DNA from: Holophagales bacterium
Lineage (GTDB): Bacteria; Acidobacteriota; Thermoanaerobaculia; Multivoradales; JAGPDF01
Length of the DNA: 64,000 bases
Direction: 5' to 3'
Assembly (NCBI GenBank): GCA_016699405.1
Contig: CP064972.1
Coordinates: 4,061,501 to 4,125,500, forward strand
The notes beneath the pieces were generated by a model. It ran no database searches. It was not told the origin of the DNA and saw only the letters and a program-made list of their open reading frames with translations. The position numbers were made by a program, and so were the translations under genes. Shown here in pieces: positions 16,836 through 25,122 of the stretch (positions are counted from its first letter, which is position 1; each line of letters begins with the position of its first letter).

Positions 16836-19724
16836 TCAGCGCAGCCGCAGCCGGACGACCACCGGGTCGTGGTCGCTCACGCGCTTGGCGTCGGCGCAGT
16901 CGGCGTCGAGATGGACGAGGTCGACCTCTGCTCCGCGCCGCAGCTCCGGGGACACCACGACGTGATCGAGCAGCTGCGACGCCCCCTCGAAGTTGAAACT
17001 GTAGCGATCGGCCTCGGGGACCCGCAGCAGCAGGTTTTCGAGCGGCGGCGCGGCGAGCGCTCGCACCGCCGGCGCATGCTCGAAGTCGTTCAGGTCGCCG
17101 AGCACGACGACACGCGCCGCCGGGTCGGCACCGAGCAGCCGCTCGACGAAGCCGCGAATCTCGCGCGCCTGCGCCTCGCGCTTGCTCGAGGTCGGGGTGC
17201 GAGGTGGCTGGACGGCACCGAACGGCCGGTCGTCGTCGTACTTCGACGACCAGTGGTTGACGACGACGAAGAGCGGCCGGCCGAGCGCGCGCAGCTCGAC
17301 GACGAGCGAGCGTCGTACCCCTTCGCCCTCGCGCAGATCGAAGGCCGGCGACGTCGGCGCGACCCGGCCGGGCGAGAGCGAGAGCGCGAGCTTGCGCCCG
17401 CGACCGACCACCTCGCTCGACGCGAGCGGCCCGGGCATGCCGCCTTCGGGACCGCGGCGCACGAGCTCGGCGCGCGCCGGATCGACGAGCAGGGCGACCC
17501 GGATGTTCCCACCCGGCTGCCCTCCTTCGCGATCGAGCGCCGGGTCGATCCAGATCGCCTGGTACCGCGGGCCACCGGCGGCGACCACGCCGTCGACCAC
17601 CTTCCCGAGGGTCGCCGACGAGGTGACCACCCCGTCCCCCTTCGTCGGACCCGAGTCGTCCTGGATCTCTTCGACTGCCACGAGAGCGGGCGATCCCATC
17701 CGCCGTGCGATGGCGTCGCCGATCCGCACGAAGCGCTGGGGATCGCCGGCCGCCGAGAGGTTCTCGACATTGAACGTCGCCACGGTCAGGTGACGGGAAT
17801 CCGACCGCAGCGTGCTGACCTCGCCGCACGAGCGTCCACGGAGCTCGGCAACGACCGGGGCCAAGGGCAGGAGCTTGTAGTTCGAGAACGAGTAGTCGAC
17901 CACCCCGACGATCGGCGAGGCGCCGCCGGTGATGCGGTCTCCGACGTCGACCGCCGGCAGCTCGGAGACGAATCGCCGCACCAGGAGCACTCGCTGAAGG
18001 TCCGGGCCGTCTTCGCCCAGACGCACGCCGCCCACGGGCGTGCGCCGGGTCGCCGCCGCGCCGTCCGGCCGCAGCACCAGCTCTCCGAACGACGAGCTCG
18101 GCCCGACGACGTCGCCGCCCGCGAGCTCGACTCGCATCCCCTCGAGGCTCTCCCAGAAATCGATCGCGTCGTCGGCGGGGGCGAATCGCGTCAGGCCGTC
18201 GCCGTCGATGCGCGAAGGAATGCGATGCATCTCGCCGAGCCGCAGCGGTGGCGGCAGGAGAGTCGCTCCGGAGGCCGGCGCGACCGCGCCTGCCCGCAGG
18301 CGGGTCACCGGGAGCCCTTTGCCCTGGGCGATCTCCTCCACCCGTCCATTGACCGAGACCGCCTGGCCCGGCGCGAGCCTGGTGGCGGCAGGCCAGGAGA
18401 CGAAGACCCCCTCGGAGGTGGCGGGATCGTCGTCGGGCGTCGTCGACTCGAAGAAGAAGCCAGGATCTCGCCCCGCGCCGTCGACGGCCGTCACCACCCC
18501 GTCGACGCCAGCGAGCCACCAGCCTTCGAACGGCGAGCGATGCGCTGCCCCCTGGACGCGAGCGATCGTCGCCGGTTCGCGGTCGACCGCGAACAGCAGG
18601 AAGCTCGTCGTCTCCTGCGCCGGATTGAAGTTGTCGTCGCTGACCACGAGCAGACTGCCGCGCCCGTCCGGAAGCTCCGGCCCGAAGGCGATCCCTTCGA
18701 AGTTCTCGACATGCACCCCGAGATCGGCGAAGTCGACGAGCAGGCGCTTGTCCACCGGCACGAAGCTCGCCCCGGCCAGCGAGGCGAGGCCGGAGACGTC
18801 AGTGGCGCCGGCCAGCGAGATCTCGTAGAGGCGCACGGCGTTGCCGACGCCGACGACGAACTCGCGCTCGAGCGCCAGCAGGTGCTCGCCGTCAAGCGGC
18901 AACAGGTCGACCAGCCCACGAACGCGGTAGGCGTCGGCGCTCGCCGGCTTGCCCGCGACGGCGTCGACGAGGTAGACGAACTCCGCCACGCGGTCGCCCG
19001 CCGTGCGGTCGAAGCGAAGGATGCGCGACGGGCTCTGCTGCCCCACGTCCGCCGCCGGGCCGTCCTGCACCAGGGCGTTCTCCGTCGCGGTGAAGAGGTA
19101 GCGCGCGTCCGGGCTCAGAGCGAGGCTCTCGAGCGCCAGATTGAGCCGCACTCCGTGCGTCTCGCCGCCGGCCACGGGACGCAGCTCCTCCGGCAGGGCG
19201 AGCTCTTCGCGGAAGCGGCCGTCGGGCCCGAAGCGCGCGATGAACGGCGGTACACCCTGGGGCGCGATGCCCTCGCTCGAGAGCAGAAAGCCGCCACCGA
19301 CGAGAGCGATCCCCTCTGGATCGATCGCCTTCGGCGAGTACGGCCGGTCGAGCGGTCCGGTGATCGGCAGGACCTCGACGGGCACGAGGTCGCCGTCGTC
19401 GAGCCGGCCGTCGGAGAAGTCGGGGCGCAGCCGGTAGAGCCGCACCGGACCGCGTTCCGGATGATCGCCGCGGTCGTCGCACATCGCCCAGAAGGTCCGG
19501 CTTCCGGCGTCGTAAGCCAGTCCCGAGAGTCCCCCCACCACCGTACCGCTGAACGGCAGGCCCTTGGCCAGGATGGCACGCCCACGAAACTCGAGCCCGG
19601 AAATCCGCGGAGCGGGCGACGCTGCGGGAGGGTCGAGTGGCGCGGCGGCAGCGCGGGGCACCGCCCACAGGCTGTACCACGCGACGACGGCGGCGGCGAA
19701 ACGACAGAGAGAACGAACGGACAT
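16836..19724 (-). CDS. Secreted phytase-like/esterase-like domain fused to an extracellular endonuclease-type EEP domain
   Basis: A 962-aa exported protein. ATG 19724 has GGAG upstream and opens a signal peptide (residues 1-28). Residues about 40-430 match the esterase-like/phytase-like propeller family: GLSGLAYDAGSRTFWAMCDD, DPEGIALVGGGFLLSSEG, ESLALSPDARYLFTATENAL, NFEGIAFGPELPDGRGSLLV and SDDNFNP. The middle (about 450-660) has the OB-like linker of ExeM/YhcR-type secreted nucleases (FFFESTTPDDDPATSEGVFV, FWESLEGMRVELAGGDVVGP, YSFSNYKLLPL). Residues about 670-962 are an endonuclease/exonuclease/phosphatase domain with TVATFNVENL, VAVEEIQDDSG, VVNHWSSK, VLGDLNDF and VSDHDPVVV covering the catalytic Asn, Glu, Asp and His. 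Probable role: phosphate release from extracellular nucleic acid and other phosphoesters. The two-enzyme fusion is the notable feature. Confidence 0.85.
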   Translation of the reverse strand: MSVRSLCRFAAAVVAWYSLWAVPRAAAAPLDPPAASPAPRISGLEFRGRAILAKGLPFSGTVVGGLSGLAYDAGSRTFWAMCDDRGDHPERGPVRLYRLRPDFSDGRLDDGDLVPVEVLPITGPLDRPYSPKAIDPEGIALVGGGFLLSSEGIAPQGVPPFIARFGPDGRFREELALPEELRPVAGGETHGVRLNLALESLALSPDARYLFTATENALVQDGPAADVGQQSPSRILRFDRTAGDRVAEFVYLVDAVAGKPASADAYRVRGLVDLLPLDGEHLLALEREFVVGVGNAVRLYEISLAGATDVSGLASLAGASFVPVDKRLLVDFADLGVHVENFEGIAFGPELPDGRGSLLVVSDDNFNPAQETTSFLLFAVDREPATIARVQGAAHRSPFEGWWLAGVDGVVTAVDGAGRDPGFFFESTTPDDDPATSEGVFVSWPAATRLAPGQAVSVNGRVEEIAQGKGLPVTRLRAGAVAPASGATLLPPPLRLGEMHRIPSRIDGDGLTRFAPADDAIDFWESLEGMRVELAGGDVVGPSSSFGELVLRPDGAAATRRTPVGGVRLGEDGPDLQRVLLVRRFVSELPAVDVGDRITGGASPIVGVVDYSFSNYKLLPLAPVVAELRGRSCGEVSTLRSDSRHLTVATFNVENLSAAGDPQRFVRIGDAIARRMGSPALVAVEEIQDDSGPTKGDGVVTSSATLGKVVDGVVAAGGPRYQAIWIDPALDREGGQPGGNIRVALLVDPARAELVRRGPEGGMPGPLASSEVVGRGRKLALSLSPGRVAPTSPAFDLREGEGVRRSLVVELRALGRPLFVVVNHWSSKYDDDRPFGAVQPPRTPTSSKREAQAREIRGFVERLLGADPAARVVVLGDLNDFEHAPAVRALAAPPLENLLLRVPEADRYSFNFEGASQLLDHVVVSPELRRGAEVDLVHLDADCADAKRVSDHDPVVVRLRLR

Positions 19725-20104
19725 GAGCGCTCCAGGGGTGGGACCGACAGCCGCTCTCGCAGCGACCTTGTCGGCAAGCGTACCAGCCCCTCCAGGCAAC
19801 CGGCGCCGGCGCGGCCCACGAGAACGGGATTCCCCTGGCGGACCTCGTCGGCGTAGGACGAACTCCACTTGTCATCCTGTGGCGCCGTCCCTAGACTGAG
19901 CCCGTCAGGCGATCTTCCCGATCCGAAAGGCGACATGGCCGACCCGACGCGCGCACCGCAAGAGTCGACGATGGCCCCACCGCACCGAGCTCTGCCGGAG
20001 CCGCGATCCCCACTGGACAGCTCATCCCGGTCCCGCGATCGCCGACCTCGGACCGTCCCGGTGGTCGATTCTCGAGCGACTCTGGTATCTGAAGGGTCGC
20101 CTGA
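19725..20104. other. 380-nt intergenic region between divergent genes
   Basis: No convincing gene. Short open frames exist on both strands but have no ribosome-binding site or recognisable sequence. It holds a rightward sigma-70-like promoter at 19869-19897 and a long leader of about 200 nt before the sensor gene at 20105; no riboswitch-like structure was recognised. Confidence 0.5.
19869..19897 (+). promoter_or_regulatory. Sigma-70-like promoter (TTGTCA - 17 nt - TAGACT)
   Basis: TTGTCA (19869-19874) matches five of six -35 positions and TAGACT (19892-19897) four of six -10 positions, with the optimal 17-nt spacer. Transcription would start near 19904 and read toward the PAS/GAF gene, leaving a 5' leader of about 200 nt. 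Confidence 0.5.
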
Positions 20105-22756
20105 ATGATCCCGGGGGCGACGTCCCGTCTCGTCGTCTCGTGCCTCGCCGCCGCCACCTTCGCGGTCGCAGCGGTCGTCGCCGTGCTCGGACTCGACGGA
20201 AAGCCGGGCGGCGGCAGCCCGCTCGTCTGGCTGGCTGCAGGTCTACTGGGAGCAACGGTCCTCGTTCTCTATGTCGCCTCCAGGCGGCGCACCGAAGCTC
20301 GGCTGCGCGAAGCCGAAAGGAAATACCGCGATCTCGTCGAACAGTCCCCGGCCATCGTCTACCTCGACGAGGTCGGCGGTCCCTGGCGCTACCTCAGCCC
20401 AAAGGTCGAGGAGGTCCTCGGCTATCCGGTCGCCGACCTCGCGGACGGCCGGGAGCGCTGGCTCGCCCACGTCGTCCCCGAGGATCGCGACCGCGTCCGC
20501 GAACAGGTACAGGGTGAGTTTCGAGAGGGTCAGGGCGTCGGCCTCGAGTATCGGATGATCCGCCGCTCGGGCGAGCTCGCCTGGATCCGCGACGAAGCCC
20601 GAGCCGCGCGCGACCCGGACCGTGGAGCCTGGCTCCTGCGCGGCGTCGCGCACGACATCACCGCCAGCAAACGCGCCGAGATCGAACGGCAGGCCCTGCT
20701 GCAGATCATGCAGGGCCTGGTCTCCGTCACCGACCCGTCCGACTACCTCCGACTCGTCCACCAGGCGGTTCGCCGAGTCATGCTCGCGGAGAGTTTCTAC
20801 ACGCTCCTCCACGACCCGGTCACCGGACGATTCACCACGCTCTACGCCGACGCCGCCGCCGAGGACACCCCGCTCGACCCGGAACAGCTCGATCGCGGCG
20901 TCGCGGCTCACGTCTTCCGGGCCGACGAGGCTCTCGCCCTGGACCCTCCGGCCTTCGACCGGCTCATGGCCGACGGGGTCGTCGCCACGCCAGGACGGCC
21001 CGCCAAAGCCTGGCTCGGCGCCCCACTGCGTGGGCGCGAACGCACGCTCGGCGTCCTCGCCGTCCAGAACTACACGGCGGCGAGCCGCTACACGGAACGC
21101 GATCGCGACTTCCTCGTCTCGGTCGCCGCGCAGGTCGCCGTCGCCATCGAGCGCCAGCAGGCCGACGAAGCGCTGCGCGACAGCGAGGCCCGGTACCGAC
21201 TGGTTTCGGAGAACCTCGCCGAGTCGGTCTGGACGGTCGACGCCGAGACCCTCCGCATCACCTACGCCAGCCCGTCGACCGAACGGGTTCGCGGCCTGAC
21301 GCCGCAGGAGGCGATGGAGCAGACCCTCGACCAGGTGCTGACCCCGTCGTCCCTCGCCAAGGCACTGCGGCTGCTCGCCGAGCGGCCGATGGTCCCGGGG
21401 CTCCCTCCACACACCGACGAGTTGGAGCAGTACCACAAGGACGGCTCGGTGCTGCTCACCGAGGTCACCACCAGCTTCGCCCTGGACAAGAACGGTCGGA
21501 TCCAGATCGTCGGCATCTCTCGAGACATCACCGAGCGACGCCGCGCCGAGGAGGCCCTGCAGCGCAGCCAGCGCAATCTCGAGATGGCGCAGGAAGTCGC
21601 CCATCTCGGCAGCTGGGAGCTCGACGTCGCCACCGGTTTCGGCGTCTGGTCCGACGAGATGTACCGCCTCTTCCGGCGCGATCCGGCGCTCGGCGTCCCG
21701 CCGCTCGACGAGTTCCTCTCCTGGGTCGCCCCAGGCGACCGTGACGCGTTGCTCGCCGCCCAGGCGCGCGCCTTCGAGCGGCGCGAGTCGGTACGCATCG
21801 AGTACCGCACGCAGATCGCCATCGGCGAGGAGTCGCACTTCGAGGCGATCCTCTCGCCGGTGGTCGACGAGGACGGCCGCCTCGTCTGCATGGCCGGCAC
21901 GGCGCTCGACGTCACGCGGCGCAAGCGGGCGGAGATCGCGCGCCGGCAGACCGAGGCGGCGCTGCTCGAGAACGAGGTCCGTCTGCGGGAGGCTCAGCGG
22001 ATCGCCAGCCTCGGCGTCTGGGAGCTCGATCTCAGGCGCAACCTCCTGACCTGGTCGGACGAGATCTACCGCATCTTCGGCGTCTCCCCGCAGTCATTCG
22101 CCGCGACCTACGAGGCCTTCCTCGAGCGGGTCCATCCAGAGGATCGGGAGATCGTCAACCACGCCTACACCCGCTCGCTCGCCACGCGTCAGCCCTACGA
22201 AGCCGACCATCGCCTGCTGCTCGACGACGGCACCGTCAAGTACGTCCACGAGCGCTGCGAGACCTGGTACGACGACGACGGCATGCCGCTGCGCTCGGTC
22301 GGCACGGTGCGGGACGTCACCGAGGCGAAGCTGGCCACCGAACGGATCAGCCTGCTCTCGCGCGTCGTCGAGCAGATGGAAGACACGGTGCTGATCACTG
22401 ACGTCGCCGGAAGAATCGAGTACGTCAACCCGGCGTTCGAGCGCCAGTTTGGCTACTCGCGAGACGAAGCGATCGGGAGCAATCCGCGAATGCTCAAGTC
22501 GGGGCTCGAACCGCCCGAGATCTACCAGCGTCTCTGGGCCACCATCCTGCGCGGCGAGACGTTCCAGGCAGAGATGCGCAGTCGTCGCAAAGACGGCGAG
22601 CTGATCGAGGAGACAAAGACGATCACGCCGATCCGCGACGACCACGGGCGCATCGTCCGCTTCGTCGCAACCGGGAGAGACATCACGGCCCGCAAGCGGA
22701 TGGAGCACGACCCGAGCGAACGGCTCAAAGAGCTCACCGGCCTGCGCCGGATCTAG
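20105..22756 (+). CDS. Membrane-anchored multi-PAS/GAF sensor, truncated by a frameshift
   Basis: The open frame gives 883 aa: two TM helices (about 9-27 and 38-57), PAS1 (about 65-190, DLVEQSPAIVYLDEVGGPWR), a GAF domain (about 200-345, YTLLHDPVTGRFTTLYADAA), PAS2 (about 355-470), PAS3 (about 485-605, AHLGSWELDVATG), PAS4 (about 620-735, IASLGVWELDLRRN) and PAS5 (about 745-865, DTVLITDVAGRIEYVNPAFE). It stops at LTGLRRI with no kinase, GGDEF or other output domain. In related sensors that phrase continues into another sensor module, and such a continuation is present in the next frame from 22755, so the stop at 22754 looks like a frameshift. As it stands the product could bind signals but not transmit them by itself. 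Confidence 0.8.
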   Translation: MIPGATSRLVVSCLAAATFAVAAVVAVLGLDGKPGGGSPLVWLAAGLLGATVLVLYVASRRRTEARLREAERKYRDLVEQSPAIVYLDEVGGPWRYLSPKVEEVLGYPVADLADGRERWLAHVVPEDRDRVREQVQGEFREGQGVGLEYRMIRRSGELAWIRDEARAARDPDRGAWLLRGVAHDITASKRAEIERQALLQIMQGLVSVTDPSDYLRLVHQAVRRVMLAESFYTLLHDPVTGRFTTLYADAAAEDTPLDPEQLDRGVAAHVFRADEALALDPPAFDRLMADGVVATPGRPAKAWLGAPLRGRERTLGVLAVQNYTAASRYTERDRDFLVSVAAQVAVAIERQQADEALRDSEARYRLVSENLAESVWTVDAETLRITYASPSTERVRGLTPQEAMEQTLDQVLTPSSLAKALRLLAERPMVPGLPPHTDELEQYHKDGSVLLTEVTTSFALDKNGRIQIVGISRDITERRRAEEALQRSQRNLEMAQEVAHLGSWELDVATGFGVWSDEMYRLFRRDPALGVPPLDEFLSWVAPGDRDALLAAQARAFERRESVRIEYRTQIAIGEESHFEAILSPVVDEDGRLVCMAGTALDVTRRKRAEIARRQTEAALLENEVRLREAQRIASLGVWELDLRRNLLTWSDEIYRIFGVSPQSFAATYEAFLERVHPEDREIVNHAYTRSLATRQPYEADHRLLLDDGTVKYVHERCETWYDDDGMPLRSVGTVRDVTEAKLATERISLLSRVVEQMEDTVLITDVAGRIEYVNPAFERQFGYSRDEAIGSNPRMLKSGLEPPEIYQRLWATILRGETFQAEMRSRRKDGELIEETKTITPIRDDHGRIVRFVATGRDITARKRMEHDPSERLKELTGLRRI

Positions 22757-23357
22757 CATCTGCCGCGACGGCGAGCCGACGGTCGACGAGCTCTCCCGGC
22801 AGGTGAACGCGCCGCTGCCGGCGGCCATGCAGTTCCCGGACGTCGCACGCGCGACGGTCGTCCTCGACGGCCGCGTCTGGGGAGCTCCGGCCGATCCGTC
22901 CGTGACCAAGCGATCGCTCGGCGCCGACCTCGTCACCGCCGGCACCGTGCGCGGCCGGCTCACCGTGCAGGATGCGACGGACCTCGCGTTCCTCCTGCCG
23001 GAGAAAGAGAACCTGCTCGATCGCATCGCCCACGCCGTCGGACTCTGGCTCGACCACCGCGACTCCGAGGCGATGCTGCGGGCGAGCGAGGCCCGGCACC
23101 GCCATCTCTTCGAAGCGGCGGGAACGGGGCTCGGGTCAGCATGCACCGCATCGACGATCCGCGTGACCCGACCGCCTTCGGCGGAGATGAGCGGATTCGA
23201 CCGTCCGGAGGATCTCTACGACCGGAACATGATCGACCTGATCGCACTCGAAGACCGCCAGCGCGTCGTCCGCGAAACCCAGCTCAGATCCGGAGCTTCG
23301 TGGCCGCCGCCGAGCTCTGCGAAGCGAGTCTCCTCTTCGTGTGCGAGGTGGCGCTGA
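22757..23357 (+). pseudogene. Out-of-frame continuation of the PAS/GAF sensor, degraded
   Basis: Reading one frame over from about 22755 gives ICRDGEPTVDELSRQVNA, AAMQFPDVARATVVLDGRVW, RGRLTVQDATDLAFLLPEKE, LDRIAHAVGLWLDHRDSEAM and LRASEARHRHLFEAAGTG. This is the kind of sensor segment and PAS start that normally follows the RRI where the previous frame stops. A PAS core is only partly readable (SGFDRPEDLYDRNMIDLIAL, EDRQRVVRE) before the frame decays and stops at 23357. No kinase or other output domain is found in any frame before the next gene. A GTG at 22803 could start a 184-aa piece, but this is most simply the broken 3' part of the upstream gene. The rest, 23358-23607, holds only a possible TAGGAT -10 at 23562. 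Confidence 0.65.
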
Positions 23358-23607
23358 AGAAGCAGCTGCAGCTCGGCTTCAGTCTCGACGGATCGAACGA
23401 CTCCGCTCGGCCTGAGGCGAGCGGACGGTCCCCACCTCCCGGTCGCGCCAGCCGGCCCGCCGACCTTGGCTCGTCGAGCCTGGGCTCGGCGTGCCGATCG
23501 GCGAGCGAAGAGGACTGCCCCACTCGGCTGAATGTGCACTTCCCTTCTCCCGGCGCGCTGCTAGGATGCGCCGCACTCTCACGCCGTACGAGGTCGGAGG
23601 AGGTCTC

Positions 23608-24450
23608 ATGGGCAAGCTCGCCAGCGCGCTTCTCGCTGCGCTCTTCTGTTCGCCGAGCGCGTTCGCCTCGTTTCATCTCATGCAGGTGGAACAGGCCGCC
23701 GGCGGCGTGTGCGGGGACGCGACGCGCCAGGCGATCCAGCTTCGCATGCGCTTCGCCGGCCAGAACCTGCTCAGCGGACACGAAGTCGCCAGCTACGACG
23801 CCAACGGCGAGAACCGCATCCTCCTGCTGTCCTTCCCGACCGGCGTCGCCAACGGAACGGCCGGTGCACGCGTGCTGCTCGCCACCTCCGAGCTCGCCGC
23901 GGCGACCGGCCTCACGCCGGACTTCGTGATGGCGCAACACCTTCCCCCCGCTCGGTTGCGCGCCGGCAAGATCGCCTTCGAAGACAGCCCGGGCCTGGCG
24001 CTCTGGTCGATCTCGTACGGCGGCGTCCGCTACCTCGGAAGCAGCACCGGCCTGTTCACCAACGACGCCGACGGCGATTTCGGTCCGCCGACCGCGATCG
24101 AGCTGCCGTTCAGCTCGGCGCTCTCCCTGCGCTTCCCCGGCGCGGCCAGCGCCGCGAGCACGACGAACGCCGCCGACTACGCCCTCTCGAGCGGGCCGGC
24201 CTCCCTGACGAACAACGCGGGCGCCACGGTGACCCTCCCCTCCTGCACCTTCGGCGACGGCTTCGAGCTCGGCGACCTCTTCTCCTGGCACGGCCTGATC
24301 GGCGGCGAGTTGTGCAACGGCGTCGACGACGACGGCGACCTGGCGATCGACGAGGACTTCCCTCTCGGACAGTCCTGCTCACGCCCAGGCGGCGCGACCG
24401 GCCTCTCCACCTGCGCGCCGGACGGTCGCGGCGTGCTCTGCACGCCGTAG
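23608..24450 (+). CDS. Secreted protein with MopE-like CNGxDDDGD metal-binding motif
   Basis: A 280-aa protein. ATG 23608 is preceded by GGAGGAGG and begins a signal peptide ending at AFAS (about 21). Residues about 22-220 are a beta-rich domain (SFHLMQVEQAAGGVCGDATR, LSGHEVASYDANGENRILLL, RVLLATSELAAATGLTPDFV) of unknown function. Then come CTFGDGFELGDLFSWH, a tail motif frequent in secreted Acidobacteriota proteins, and ELCNGVDDDGDLAIDEDFPL, which matches the putative metal-binding MopE-type repeat (CNGxDDDCDGxxDE, here lacking the third Cys). The C-terminus has three further Cys for disulphides. It is flanked by the sensor remnant and an isochorismatase-like gene; no functional link is evident. 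Confidence 0.75.
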   Translation: MGKLASALLAALFCSPSAFASFHLMQVEQAAGGVCGDATRQAIQLRMRFAGQNLLSGHEVASYDANGENRILLLSFPTGVANGTAGARVLLATSELAAATGLTPDFVMAQHLPPARLRAGKIAFEDSPGLALWSISYGGVRYLGSSTGLFTNDADGDFGPPTAIELPFSSALSLRFPGAASAASTTNAADYALSSGPASLTNNAGATVTLPSCTFGDGFELGDLFSWHGLIGGELCNGVDDDGDLAIDEDFPLGQSCSRPGGATGLSTCAPDGRGVLCTP

Positions 24451-24524
24451 TCGCGGCTCGAGCTCGGCGCTAGACTCCGGGAGACGACTCCGCCCGTTGC
24501 GGAGCCCCGGCCTGCGAGGTTGCC

Positions 24525-25073
24525 ATGAGCTCGGCGCTGCTGCTCGTCGATATCCAGAACGACTATTTCCCCGACGGCGCCAAGGCGTTGCCGGGGGCCG
24601 TCGCCGCCGGCGAGCGCGCCGCTCTGCTGCTCGCCGACGCACGGGATCGAGGTCTGCCCGTCGTCCACATCCAGCACGTCGCCGTGCGCCCGGGGGCGAC
24701 CTTCTTCCTTCCCGCGACCTTCGGGGTGCAGGTGCACGCCTGTGTCGCGCCTCGTTCCGGCGAGCCGGTCTTCGTCAAGCACTTCCCCAGCGCCTTTCGT
24801 GACACGCCCCTGCTCGCGCACCTGCGCGACCAGGGCATCTCAAGCTTGCGGATCGCCGGGATGATGACCCAGATGTGCATCGACACGACGACGCGCGCCG
24901 CCGCGGATCACGGGTTCGAGTGCGTCCTCGCTCACGACGCCTGCGCCGCGAGCTCGCTCGCCTTCGCCGGACGGGTCCTCGACGCGGCAGACGTTCACGC
25001 GGCCTTTGTCGCCGCGCTCGACGGAACCTTCGCCGCGGCCCGTTCGGTCGACGAGATCTGCCGCGGCGCCTGA
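24525..25073 (+). CDS. Isochorismatase-family cysteine hydrolase
   Basis: A 182-aa cytoplasmic enzyme of normal family length. The catalytic triad is readable: D9 in LLLVDIQNDYF, K85 in EPVFVKHFPSAF and C118 in AGMMTQMCIDTTTRAA, with a cis-peptide-like AGMM before the Cys. Family members hydrolyse amides such as nicotinamide, ureidoacrylate or N-carbamoyl compounds. The MCIDTTTRAA context is typical of the general cysteine hydrolase group rather than proven nicotinamidase, which would keep a clear Zn site (DxH). No neighbouring pathway genes help to name a substrate. Convergent with the histidine kinase gene, 49 nt between stops. Confidence 0.88.
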   Translation: MSSALLLVDIQNDYFPDGAKALPGAVAAGERAALLLADARDRGLPVVHIQHVAVRPGATFFLPATFGVQVHACVAPRSGEPVFVKHFPSAFRDTPLLAHLRDQGISSLRIAGMMTQMCIDTTTRAAADHGFECVLAHDACAASSLAFAGRVLDAADVHAAFVAALDGTFAAARSVDEICRGA

Positions 25074-25122
25074 GGCTGCCGACGCGGCGATCCCCGGCGC
25101 TGCTCGACGGCTCCGCCCGAGC

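Noticed and set aside
16170..19856. A 1228-codon plus-strand open frame over the phytase-like/nuclease fusion.
   Set aside because: No motif and no start signal; the opposite strand has catalytic motifs and a signal peptide.
19869..20108. A 79-codon plus-strand open frame just before the PAS/GAF sensor gene.
   Set aside because: Starts inside the -35 region of the promoter, no SD, Pro/Arg/Ser-rich, no family.
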